Shown one piece after another: positions 8,342 through 16,877 of a stretch of DNA of 17,181 nucleotides (its first letter is position 1; each line of letters starts with the position of its first letter). A program made the position numbers and the translations under genes. Origin of the DNA: an uncultured bacterium. GTDB taxonomy: Bacteria > Bacillota > Clostridia > Lachnospirales > Anaerotignaceae. The notes beneath the pieces were generated by a model. The model was given only the letters and a program-made list of their open reading frames with translations. It made no database searches and was not told the origin of the DNA. The stretch covers positions 1 through 17,181 of the forward strand of contig CAJMNV010000026.1 in NCBI GenBank assembly GCA_905214825.1, in the 5' to 3' direction.

Positions 8342-8371
8342 ATTTTAACATTATTTTTATACAAAATTCAA
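8342..8371 (-). promoter_or_regulatory. Candidate promoter of the surface-protein gene
   Basis: On the minus strand TTGAAT (8371-8366) and TAAAAT (8347-8342) are separated by 18 bases. Transcription would begin near 8335, leaving a leader of about 80 bases. The surrounding 8252-8460 is extremely A/T-rich, so other hexamer pairs are possible. Confidence 0.45.
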
Positions 8372-8462
8372 CATAATATGGAATTTTTTTCAACACATAC
8401 TTATTTTTATCTTTTTACTAAAAATTTAAAATAGGTACAAATTACTGTTATTTATAGCACAT

Positions 8463-8497
8463 AAAAAAGCCATTCTCATAACAAGAATGGCTTTTTT
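8463..8497 (-). terminator. Intrinsic terminator of the purine operon
   Basis: AAAAAAGCCATTCT (8463-8476) and AGAATGGCTTTTTT (8484-8497) form a perfect 14-bp inverted repeat with a 7-base loop. The G/C-containing core GCCATTCT is followed by six Ts in the minus-strand RNA. It begins 4 bases after the purL stop codon (8504-8502), so it ends the operon. Confidence 0.92.
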
Positions 8498-8501
8498 GAT
8501 T

Positions 8502-11500
8502 TTATTTCCAATAATCTACCGCAGATTGGAACAATTTCATATCAAATTCACCTGTTACATTACGATACAAACCATCGGCAATACGTTCAGAATGTCCCAT
8601 TTTGCCAAGTACACGTCCATCAGGAGAAAGCAAACCCTCTATGGCAAATGTAGAACCATTTGGATTGTATTGTATTTCATTTGTAGGATTTCCTGCATCA
8701 TTCACATATTGTGTCAATATCTGCCCATTTTCTGCCAGTTGTTTCAACAATGTTTCGTCCGCCAACAAACGACCTTCTCCATGAGAAATCGGCACAGTGA
8801 AAATATCACCCACCTGCACATTAGACAACCAAGGAGATTTATTTGTTGCCAAACGTGTACGCACCAATTTAGACTGGTGTCTGTGTATGGTATTGTATGT
8901 CAATGTTGGACAATTTTCATCTGTATCTATAATTTTGCCATAAGGCACCAAGCCCAATTTAATCAATGCTTGGAAACCATTACAAATACCACAAATCAAA
9001 CCATCTTTCTCTTCCAACAAATCTGTCACAGCCTCTTTGACTTCCGGATTGCGGAAAAATGCAGTGATAAATTTACCAGAACCATCTGGTTCATCACCAC
9101 CAGAAAAACCACCTGGGATAAATATCATTTGGCTATCTTGCAATTTTTTTGCAAATGTTTCCACAGAATTTGCAATACCCGTTGCAGACAAATTGTTTAT
9201 GACAAATATTTCTGCTTTTGCCCCCGCACGCTCTACCGCTTTTGCAGAGTCATATTCACAATTTGTGCCAGGGAACACAGGTATCAAAACTTTTGGTTTT
9301 GCAAACTGCAAACGAGGTTTTGCAAATTTTTCTGCATGATATGTAAATGTTGGTATTTCTTTCTGTTCTGTTTTGATATTACAAGGATAAATTTCTTCCA
9401 ATTTGTTCTCATATACATGACACAGTTCTTGCAAATCAATAGACACACCATCTTTGACAATATTTTTGCCACCTGTTCTACCCAATATGGTACCGATTGT
9501 TTCATCACAATTCAATTCCATCACAAAACCGCCATAGCAATAACCAAAAATATCCGCTTGTGTAATACCATCTGCATAAACAAAACCAATATCATTGCCG
9601 ATTGCCATTTTTAATATTGCCTCTGCAACACCGCCATATGTGGGTGTATATGCCGCACATACTTTGCCTTGTCGCATCAAATCATTGACTTTTGCAAACA
9701 ATGCTTTTAGGCTTTCTGTTGTTGGCAAACCATTTTCGTCATATTCTGGTTTGAGCAATACAACCTGATGTCCTTCTTCCTTAAATTCAGGAGAAATGAT
9801 ATTTTCTGTCTGTTCTGTTGTCACCGCAAAAGAAATCAATGTCGGCGGTACGTCAATTTGTTCAAAAGTACCACTCATGGAGTCTTTGCCACCGATTGCC
9901 GCAATCTCCAAACCTTTTTGTGCCATAAATGCCCCCAAAAGTGCCGCCATGGGTTTACCCCAACGTTTTGGGTCTTTCATTGGTTTTTCAAAATATTCTT
10001 GGAATGACAAATACACATCTTCAAATTTCGCACCTGTTGCCACTAATTTGGAAACAGACTCCACAACTGCTAAATATGCACTATGGAATGGACTTTTTTC
10101 TGCAATATAAGGATTGTACCCCCATGCCATCACAGAACAAGTTTTTGCAGTATCTTTTTCCATAGAAATTTTATTAACCATTGCTTGAATGGGTGTTCTT
10201 TGATATTTTCCACCAAAAGGCATCAAAACCGTACCGGCACCAATGGTAGAATCAAAACGTTCCGAAAGCCCACGCTTGGAACATACATTCAAATCGCCTG
10301 CCAAATTCAAATAACTTTGTTTGAAATCTGTGCCAACTTCTTTTGCAAATGCTTTTGGTGCTTCTGGTGCAATGGAAATATGTTTTTCCGCCCCATTGGA
10401 GTCCAAAAATGCTCTAGAAATATTCACGATTTTTTCGCCATTCCAATACATCACCAAATAAGGATTTTCTTTCACTTCTGCCACAACGGTTGCTTCCAAA
10501 TTTTCGTTATATGCCAATTCTTTGAAACGCTCTACATCTTTTGCCGCAACCACAACTGCCATACGTTCTTGTGACTCACTAATTGCCAACTCAGTCCCAT
10601 CCAAACCTTCATATTTTTTTGGTACTGCATTCAAGTTGATTTCCAAACCATCTGCCAATTCGCCAATGGCAACCGAAACACCACCCGCCCCAAAGTCATT
10701 ACAACGTTTGATGAGTTTTGATGCTTCTGCATTACGGAACAATCTTTGTAATTTTCTTTCTTCTGGTGCATTGCCTTTTTGTACTTCTGCACCACAACTT
10801 TCCAAAGAAGCAGTTGTATGTGATTTGGAAGAACCTGTTGCACCACCACAACCATCACGACCTGTTTTGCCACCCAACAATATCACAATATCGCCATCTT
10901 GTGGACGTTCTCTACGCACATTTTGTGCAGGAGCCGCCCCAATCACTGCTCCAACTTCCATTCTTTTTGCAACATATCCATCATGATACAATTCATCAAC
11001 TTGCCCTGTTGCCAAACCAATTTGGTTGCCATAAGAGCTGTATCCTGCCGCTGCGGTTGTCACAATTTTTCGTTGTGGCAATTTGCCTTGCAATGTTTCA
11101 GCGACAGGTGTCAAAGGATTGCCTGCCCCTGTCACACGCATTGCTGCATACACATAAGAACGACCACTCAAAGGGTCACGGATTGCCCCACCAATACAAG
11201 TTGCCGCACCACCAAAAGGTTCTATTTCCGTAGGGTGATTATGTGTTTCATTTTTGAATAACAACAACCATTTTTCTGTTCTGTCTGCCACTTCCACATC
11301 AATTTTCACTGTGCAAGCGTTAATTTCTTCAGACTCGTCCAGTTTTTCCAATTTTCCTTGTTGTTTGAGCAATTTTGCAACAATAGTCCCCATATCCATC
11401 AAGTTAATGGGTTTTGTTCTGCCGATTTCTTTTCTTGTCTGCAAATATTCTTGATATGCTTTTTCCAACAAAGCATCTTCAAATTTTACATCATCAATCG

Positions 11501-12188
11501 TTGTCAAAAATGTGGTATGACGGCAGTGATCAGACCAATATGTATCAATCATTTTAATTTCTGTAATGGTTGGTTCACGATGTTCTTGTTTGAAATATTG
11601 CTGACACACTTTAATATCATCAAAATCCATTGCCAAACCTTGTTTTGCAATAAACGCTTGCAATGCATCATCCGACATATCACAAAAACCGTCCAACACA
11701 GCCACAGATTTTGGTATTTCATATACCATTTCCAATGTATCCACAGTTTCCAAATTTGCCTCTCTGGTTTCCACAGGGTTTATGACATATGCTTTCACAG
11801 TGTCTATTTCTTGTGCTGTCAAATTGCCATACAGAAGATAGACTTTTGCACTTTTTACTAGGGGTCTTTCTTGTTTGGATATAATTTGAATACATTCTGC
11901 CGCAGAATTTGCTCTTTGGTCAAACTGTCCGGGTAAAAATTCCACAGCAAACACAGCCGCATCATCTTTGGGTATTTCTGTCATGACATTGTCTAACTGT
12001 GGTTCTGAAAACACAGTATCAATACAACGTGTAAACAAATCTTTTTCAATCTGTTCCACATCATAACGATTTAAGATACGCAGTCTTTCCAAACTTTTGA
12101 TACCCAGCAAATTCACCAAATCATGACGCAATCCATCTGCTTCTGTTTGCAATCCATGTTTCTTTTCCACATAAATTCTGTAAACCAT
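8502..12188 (-). CDS. purL: Phosphoribosylformylglycinamidine synthase, single-chain type
   Basis: This cytoplasmic enzyme of 1228 residues makes FGAM from FGAR, glutamine and ATP, the fourth step of purine synthesis. It is the fused form, with synthase and glutaminase in one chain, rather than the separate PurS/PurQ/PurL of Bacillus. The synthase part shows WSDHCRHTTF (218-227) and ETHNHPTEIEPFGGAAT (about 314-330). The C-terminal class I glutaminase starts near residue 965 with VFPGTNCEYD. It has the nucleophile C1069 in GICNGFQ and the catalytic pair H1199/E1201 in MGHSER. Length and motifs fit the clostridial/streptococcal clade. The ATG follows GGAGGTG by 8 bases and lies 5 bases after the purD stop, so it is the last gene of the operon. 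All expected active-site residues are present. Confidence 0.97.
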   Translation of the reverse strand: MVYRIYVEKKHGLQTEADGLRHDLVNLLGIKSLERLRILNRYDVEQIEKDLFTRCIDTVFSEPQLDNVMTEIPKDDAAVFAVEFLPGQFDQRANSAAECIQIISKQERPLVKSAKVYLLYGNLTAQEIDTVKAYVINPVETREANLETVDTLEMVYEIPKSVAVLDGFCDMSDDALQAFIAKQGLAMDFDDIKVCQQYFKQEHREPTITEIKMIDTYWSDHCRHTTFLTTIDDVKFEDALLEKAYQEYLQTRKEIGRTKPINLMDMGTIVAKLLKQQGKLEKLDESEEINACTVKIDVEVADRTEKWLLLFKNETHNHPTEIEPFGGAATCIGGAIRDPLSGRSYVYAAMRVTGAGNPLTPVAETLQGKLPQRKIVTTAAAGYSSYGNQIGLATGQVDELYHDGYVAKRMEVGAVIGAAPAQNVRRERPQDGDIVILLGGKTGRDGCGGATGSSKSHTTASLESCGAEVQKGNAPEERKLQRLFRNAEASKLIKRCNDFGAGGVSVAIGELADGLEINLNAVPKKYEGLDGTELAISESQERMAVVVAAKDVERFKELAYNENLEATVVAEVKENPYLVMYWNGEKIVNISRAFLDSNGAEKHISIAPEAPKAFAKEVGTDFKQSYLNLAGDLNVCSKRGLSERFDSTIGAGTVLMPFGGKYQRTPIQAMVNKISMEKDTAKTCSVMAWGYNPYIAEKSPFHSAYLAVVESVSKLVATGAKFEDVYLSFQEYFEKPMKDPKRWGKPMAALLGAFMAQKGLEIAAIGGKDSMSGTFEQIDVPPTLISFAVTTEQTENIISPEFKEEGHQVVLLKPEYDENGLPTTESLKALFAKVNDLMRQGKVCAAYTPTYGGVAEAILKMAIGNDIGFVYADGITQADIFGYCYGGFVMELNCDETIGTILGRTGGKNIVKDGVSIDLQELCHVYENKLEEIYPCNIKTEQKEIPTFTYHAEKFAKPRLQFAKPKVLIPVFPGTNCEYDSAKAVERAGAKAEIFVINNLSATGIANSVETFAKKLQDSQMIFIPGGFSGGDEPDGSGKFITAFFRNPEVKEAVTDLLEEKDGLICGICNGFQALIKLGLVPYGKIIDTDENCPTLTYNTIHRHQSKLVRTRLATNKSPWLSNVQVGDIFTVPISHGEGRLLADETLLKQLAENGQILTQYVNDAGNPTNEIQYNPNGSTFAIEGLLSPDGRVLGKMGHSERIADGLYRNVTGEFDMKLFQSAVDYWK

Positions 12189-12193
12189 GTATG

Positions 12194-13456
12194 TTACACC
12201 TCCGCCGCCAAGGCTTTTTGTCCAATATCTTTTCTGTAATATGCATTTGCAAATTGCACGGTTTCCACAGTTTGATATGCCTGTTGCACAGCATCTGCCA
12301 ATGTGTCAGCAACTTCTGTCACACCCAACACACGACCACCGCCTGTCACCAATACATCATCTTTTTGTTTTGCCCCTGCAATAAATATGTTGTCATGTTT
12401 TTGTGGCAATGTGATTGCAAACCCTGTTTCATAGTTTTGTGGGTATCCCTTTGAGGCCATAATCACGCAACAAGCCGCTTTGTCACTAAATTTTACTTCT
12501 GTTTCAGAAAGTGTGCCTTTTGCAATATGTTGCATAATTGTCAACAAATCACTTTCCAACAAAGGTAATACCACTTGTGTTTCAGGGTCACCAAAACGGC
12601 AGTTATATTCAATCACTTTTGGACCATTTGGTGTCAACATCAATCCAAAATACAAACAGCCTTTGAACGTTCTGCCTTCCTCATTCATAGCATACATAGT
12701 GGGTAAGAATATGGTTTCCATACATTCTTTTGCAATATCTTCTGTATAATAAGGATTTGGTGCAATCGTGCCCATACCACCTGTATTCAAGCCTTTATCA
12801 CCGTCCAAAGCTCTTTTGTGATCCATAGAAGAAACCATGGGTATCATGGTTTTGCCATCTGTAAATGCCAACACAGAAACTTCTGGTCCTGTCAAAAATT
12901 CTTCAATGACAATATGGTCGCCACTTTTGCCAAATACTTTATCTTCCATAATGTTATGTACTGCTTGTTTGGCATCTTCTCTTGTTTCTGCAATGATAAC
13001 CCCTTTGCCCAGTGCCAAACCATCAGCTTTGATAACGGTTGGAATAGGTGCATGTTCCAAATAAGCCAAGGCATCACTTACATTATCAAACACTTCATAT
13101 TCTGCTGTTGGGATATGGTATTTTTTCATCAAATTTTTGGAAAACACCTTGCTGCCTTCTAATATTGCCGCATTTTTATTTGGTCCAAAACAAGGCACAC
13201 CGATTGCTTCCAACGCATCTACAGCCCCCAAAACCAAAGGGTCATCTGGTGCCACAACTGCAAAATCAATCTGTTTTTCTTTTGCAAATGCCACCATACC
13301 ATCCACATCTTTTGCTCCAATGTCTACACAAACCGCATCTTGTGTCATACCACCATTTCCTGGCAATACATATAATTCTGTTACAGTTTTATTTTCTCTG
13401 ATTTTTTTCACAATGGTGTGCTCTCTGCCGCCACTGCCTACAACCATGACTTTCAT
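12194..13456 (-). CDS. purD: Phosphoribosylamine-glycine ligase (GAR synthetase)
   Basis: PurD joins glycine to phosphoribosylamine with ATP, the second step of the pathway. The 420-residue length is normal. The N-terminus MKVMVVGSGGREH is the family hallmark. GPNKNAAILEGSK (about 91-103) opens the ATP-grasp domain, NTGGMGTIAPNP follows mid-protein, and EYNCRFGDPETQ is the conserved metal/ATP region. One variation is VVAPDDPL where many PurD proteins have VVGPExPL; the variant occurs in clostridial relatives as I recall them. The ATG has GGGAGG 10 bases upstream. The gene starts 19 bases after the formyltransferase stop and ends 5 bases before purL. Confidence 0.96.
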   Translation of the reverse strand: MKVMVVGSGGREHTIVKKIRENKTVTELYVLPGNGGMTQDAVCVDIGAKDVDGMVAFAKEKQIDFAVVAPDDPLVLGAVDALEAIGVPCFGPNKNAAILEGSKVFSKNLMKKYHIPTAEYEVFDNVSDALAYLEHAPIPTVIKADGLALGKGVIIAETREDAKQAVHNIMEDKVFGKSGDHIVIEEFLTGPEVSVLAFTDGKTMIPMVSSMDHKRALDGDKGLNTGGMGTIAPNPYYTEDIAKECMETIFLPTMYAMNEEGRTFKGCLYFGLMLTPNGPKVIEYNCRFGDPETQVVLPLLESDLLTIMQHIAKGTLSETEVKFSDKAACCVIMASKGYPQNYETGFAITLPQKHDNIFIAGAKQKDDVLVTGGGRVLGVTEVADTLADAVQQAYQTVETVQFANAYYRKDIGQKALAAEV

Positions 13457-13475
13457 ATGCTCAAAACCTCCCTTT

Positions 13476-14660
13476 TTAATGGTGGAACAAACGCATGCCT
13501 GTAAACGCCATTACCATATTGTGTTTATTACAGGTTTCAATAACATTGTCATCACGAATGGAGCCGCCTGGTTCTGCAATATAACAAACGCCACTTTTTG
13601 CAGCTCTTTCAATATTATCACCAAACGGGAAAAACGCATCACTGCCCAACGCCACACCAGAAATGGTGTCCAAATATGCTCTTTTTTCTTCTTTTGTAAA
13701 CGGTGCAGGTTTTTCTGTGAAATATTTCTGCCATTCACCTTCTGCCAAAATATCTTCATAATCATCAGAAATATAAATATCAATGGTATTATCTCTGTCA
13801 GGTCTGCCAATGGTAGGCAAAAATGGCAGATTTAACACTTTTTCATGTTGACGCAAATGCCAAATATCGGCTTTTTGTCCTGCCAATCTGGTACAATGGA
13901 TACGAGACTGTTGTCCAGCCCCCACACCAATTGCCTGCCCATCTTTTGCAAAGCAAACAGAGTTGGACTGTGTATATTTCAATGTAATCAATGCAATAAT
14001 TAAATCTCTTTTTGCTTCTTCTGTCAATGTTTTGTTTTCTGTCACAATATTTTGCAAAAGTGTGTGGTCAATACGAAAATCATTTCTACCTTGTTCAAAT
14101 GTGATACCAAAAACTTGTTTTTGTTCTGCTTTTTCAGGCACATAATTGGGGTCTATTTTGACAATATTATAGCTGCCTTTGCGTTTGCTTTTCAATATTT
14201 CCAACGCTTCTGGTGTATAACCTGGTGCAATGATACCATCAGACACTTCTCTTTTGATTAAATTTGCAGTTGTCACATCACACACATCACTCAGTGCAAT
14301 CCAGTCACCAAAAGAACACATACGGTCTGTGCCTCTTGCCCTTGCATATGCCAAAGCAATCGGAGAGTCGTCCAAATTTGCAATGTCGTCCACAAAGCAA
14401 GCCTTTTTCAGTTCCATACACATAGGTACTCCCACAGCCGCAGATGTTGGACTTACATGTTTGAAAGAAGTTGCCGCCGGCATACCCAACGCTTCTTTCA
14501 ATTCTTTTACCAACTGCCAACTGTTAAATGCATCTAAAAAATTGATATATCCAGGTTTTCCATTCAAAATTTCGATTGGCAAATCATTGCTATTTGCCAT
14601 GAATATTTTTGCAGGTTTCTGGTTGGGGTTACAGCCATATTTCAATTCAAATTCTTTCAT
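13476..14660 (-). CDS. purH: AICAR formyltransferase without the IMP cyclohydrolase domain
   Basis: The 394-residue product matches only the C-terminal transformylase part of PurH, which moves a formyl group from 10-formyl-tetrahydrofolate to AICAR to give FAICAR. It begins with LKYGCNPNQ, the counterpart of LRYGENPHQ that opens this domain in full PurH. The catalytic Lys-His pair is present (K67-H68 in SFKHVSP), as are GAGQQSRIHCTRLA, PGGSIRDD and FTGMRLFHH. The roughly 200-residue MGS-like cyclohydrolase domain is absent, and purB ends directly upstream, so it was not simply missed. I start at the ATG behind GGGAGG; a GTG at 14681 overlaps the purB stop but lacks a ribosome site. The missing reaction is supplied by the PurO-type gene two places upstream. 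The symbol purH is used loosely. Confidence 0.93.
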   Translation of the reverse strand: MKEFELKYGCNPNQKPAKIFMANSNDLPIEILNGKPGYINFLDAFNSWQLVKELKEALGMPAATSFKHVSPTSAAVGVPMCMELKKACFVDDIANLDDSPIALAYARARGTDRMCSFGDWIALSDVCDVTTANLIKREVSDGIIAPGYTPEALEILKSKRKGSYNIVKIDPNYVPEKAEQKQVFGITFEQGRNDFRIDHTLLQNIVTENKTLTEEAKRDLIIALITLKYTQSNSVCFAKDGQAIGVGAGQQSRIHCTRLAGQKADIWHLRQHEKVLNLPFLPTIGRPDRDNTIDIYISDDYEDILAEGEWQKYFTEKPAPFTKEEKRAYLDTISGVALGSDAFFPFGDNIERAAKSGVCYIAEPGGSIRDDNVIETCNKHNMVMAFTGMRLFHH

Positions 14661-14669
14661 GCCAAAATT

Positions 14670-14675
14670 CCTCCC
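14670..14675 (-). promoter_or_regulatory. Ribosome site that decides the formyltransferase start
   Basis: GGGAGG lies 9 bases before the ATG at 14660. The alternative GTG at 14681, which overlaps the purB stop as GTGA, is upstream of this site and would add seven residues (beginning MSGRNFG) not expected in the family. Confidence 0.7.
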
Positions 14676-14677
14676 AC

Positions 14678-16114
14678 TCACACTTTCAATTCTGTTTGAA
14701 TTTCTCCATCATGCCATTTTGCCAATATTGGTTGTATCACATCTGCAACAAATTCTTCCACTTGTGAAGCACATCTGCCAATATATAGTTTGGGGTCTAA
14801 TTCTGCATGGATTTCTTCCAATGTCAGCGGGAATGCATCATCATTTGCAATCCGTTCAATCAAGTCATTTTGACCACCTTCCAATTTGACTTTTGCCGCT
14901 GCTGCATGAGAGTGTGTACGCAATCTTTCATGCAATTCTTGTCTGTTGCCGCCTTTTTTCACAGATTTCATCATAATATTTTCCGTTGCCATAAATGGCA
15001 GTTTTTCCATCACACGTCTGTGAATGACTTTATCATACACCACAATACCACCTGTGACATTGATATAAATATTCAATATAGAATCCACAGCCAAAAATGC
15101 TTCTGCTACGGAAATACGTTTGTTTGCAGAGTCGTCCAATGTACGTTCAAACCATTGTGTACCTGCTGTCAATGCTGGGTTTAGTGCATCTACAATGACA
15201 TATCTTGCCAATGCAGAAATACGTTCACTTCTCATCGGATTTCTTTTATAAGGCATTGCAGAAGAACCAATTTGATTTTTTTCAAAAGGTTCTTCCATTT
15301 CTTCAAAAGATTGCAAAATACGCATATCATTTGAGAATTTATATGCACTTTGTGCAAAACCGGAAAGCACAGACAAGAAATATGCATCTACTTTTCTGGA
15401 ATATGTTTGACCGGAAACAGGCACCACACCGGAAAATCCCATTTCTTGTGCAATCATTTCTTCCATTTTTTTCACTTTTGTTTCGTCGCCTTCAAACAAT
15501 TCCATAAAACTTGCCTGCGTACCTGTTGTACCTTTGGAACCCAACAAAAGTAATTTTTCCAAACGATGTTCCAATTCTTCTATATCTTGTGCCAATTCAT
15601 ACAACCACAATGTTGCACGTTTGCCAACAGTTGTCAGCTGTGCAGGCTGTAAATGGGTATAAGCCATACAAGGCAAATCTTTATATTGCAAAGCAAAATC
15701 AGAAAGATTTTTCAAAACCTGTGCCGCTTTTTTCAGTATAATTTCAGATGCCGCACGCATGGTGATAACATCTGTGTTATCCCCCACATAACAAGAAGTT
15801 GCTCCCAAATGGATGATTGGTTCTGCTTTTGGGCACTGCTGCCCATACGCATACACATGGCTCATGACATCATGACGTACCATTTTTTCACGAGCTTCTG
15901 CCACTTCATAATTGATGTCATCTTTGTATGCTTCCAGCTGTGCAATTTGTTCTTCTGTAATATCCAAACCCAATGCTTTTTCTGCTTTTGCCAAAGCAAT
16001 CCAAAGTCTTCTCCATGTACGGAACTTAAACTGTTCAGAAAATACTTCCTGCATTTCTTTGCTGGCATATCTTGTAGAAAAAGGGGAAATATAAATTTCT
16101 TTTGATGTTTGCAT
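14678..16114 (-). CDS. purB: Adenylosuccinate lyase
   Basis: PurB splits fumarate from SAICAR to give AICAR and, on the branch to AMP, from adenylosuccinate. The 478 residues show the fumarate-lyase signature GSSAMPYKRNP (283-293), carrying the catalytic serine, and the general-base region THLQPAQ (153-159, H154). H81 and H86 in RHDVMSHVYAYG are also conserved. The N-terminal FRTWRRLWIALAKAE and the length resemble the longer animal-type lyases more than the roughly 430-residue Bacillus form. AAGGAG lies 8 bases before the ATG and overlaps the stop of the cyclohydrolase gene 12 bases upstream. Its place directly before the AICAR formyltransferase puts the last three steps to IMP side by side. 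Confidence 0.97.
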   Translation of the reverse strand: MQTSKEIYISPFSTRYASKEMQEVFSEQFKFRTWRRLWIALAKAEKALGLDITEEQIAQLEAYKDDINYEVAEAREKMVRHDVMSHVYAYGQQCPKAEPIIHLGATSCYVGDNTDVITMRAASEIILKKAAQVLKNLSDFALQYKDLPCMAYTHLQPAQLTTVGKRATLWLYELAQDIEELEHRLEKLLLLGSKGTTGTQASFMELFEGDETKVKKMEEMIAQEMGFSGVVPVSGQTYSRKVDAYFLSVLSGFAQSAYKFSNDMRILQSFEEMEEPFEKNQIGSSAMPYKRNPMRSERISALARYVIVDALNPALTAGTQWFERTLDDSANKRISVAEAFLAVDSILNIYINVTGGIVVYDKVIHRRVMEKLPFMATENIMMKSVKKGGNRQELHERLRTHSHAAAAKVKLEGGQNDLIERIANDDAFPLTLEEIHAELDPKLYIGRCASQVEEFVADVIQPILAKWHDGEIQTELKV

Positions 16115-16126
16115 GGTATTTTCTCC

Positions 16127-16873
16127 TTATTGGTTTTTATTTATCATTCTATTTTCTGTTTTGCCTGTTGCCAAATCTATATATCTCACATATAGAGAAA
16201 TTCTATTTTCGATATGTAAATTTTCCCAAATTTCATTTGTAAATGCATCAATATCATCTGGAATGGCAATTCTTTTTGGTTCTCCTTGGAATGTAGGCAA
16301 TGGGTTTTCATTGCAAGCATAAGTATGGATAAAATGTCCAAGCCCTGCCAAAGGTGTATAGGAAAATGTATATCTATGACAAGCTGTACCTTTTGCATCA
16401 GCACTTTTTAATATACTCATTTTGTAAGTAAAATCAAAATCTTGATTATAAAGAAATGTCAACATACCACTAATACGAGGTGTCAAATTAGGTGCATCTG
16501 GTTCAAATTCTCTGGTTTCCAGTGCTTGTTCAAATGTTTTGCCAATTTTGATATGGTCATAAATGGTATCTGTTTGGTCACCATTTGTCACAATCAAATT
16601 GTGTTGGCAAGTTTTATCATTTAGATATATTTTTATGGGTGCATAGATAATCAAAGAAGGGTCTTCCACTTTGGAAACATCAAAGGGATGAATGATAACA
16701 TCTTGATTTTGTTCCACAAACACACGGTTTCTACTGTTTTCACTGCGTCCCATGATAAAATACGCCACAACTGCTTTTTTGCTGTCAGGTGTTTTACCAA
16801 TGACAATCCCTCTTCCCACATAATCATTATCTTTGAGTTGTTCCGCCATAGAAGATATGTTATATATATCCAT
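16127..16873 (-). CDS. purO: PurO-type IMP cyclohydrolase
   Basis: The 248-residue product resembles the PurO family, which closes the ring of FAICAR to form IMP and was first described in methanogenic archaea; its fold is Ntn-hydrolase-like. Visible family features are YVGRGIVIG (about 18-26), MGRSENSRNRVF (about 41-52), NGDQTDTIYD (about 97-106) and a TPRISGM segment mid-protein. It bears no likeness to the MGS-like cyclohydrolase domain of PurH. The start ATG is 4 bases after the purN stop, and AGAAAGGA within the purN end serves as ribosome site, so it is translationally linked. The neighbouring formyltransferase lacks a cyclohydrolase domain, which strongly supports the role. I rely on remembered motifs, so an HMM match to PF07826 would settle it. 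Confidence 0.85.
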   Translation of the reverse strand: MDIYNISSMAEQLKDNDYVGRGIVIGKTPDSKKAVVAYFIMGRSENSRNRVFVEQNQDVIIHPFDVSKVEDPSLIIYAPIKIYLNDKTCQHNLIVTNGDQTDTIYDHIKIGKTFEQALETREFEPDAPNLTPRISGMLTFLYNQDFDFTYKMSILKSADAKGTACHRYTFSYTPLAGLGHFIHTYACNENPLPTFQGEPKRIAIPDDIDAFTNEIWENLHIENRISLYVRYIDLATGKTENRMINKNQ

Positions 16874-16877
16874 TTTC

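Noticed and set aside
8487..9614. Long plus-strand open frame of 375 codons
   Set aside because: It lies antisense to purL, is rich in Cys, Phe, His and Ile from complemented codons, and has no family likeness or ribosome site. It is a shadow of the real gene.
10083..10574. Other medium plus-strand frames opposite purL, purD, purB and the surface-protein gene
   Set aside because: All lie fully inside strong minus-strand genes, lack recognisable domains and share the same shadow composition.
14661..14681. GTG start for the AICAR formyltransferase overlapping the purB stop
   Set aside because: The GGGAGG ribosome site lies downstream of this GTG and is correctly spaced for the ATG at 14660.
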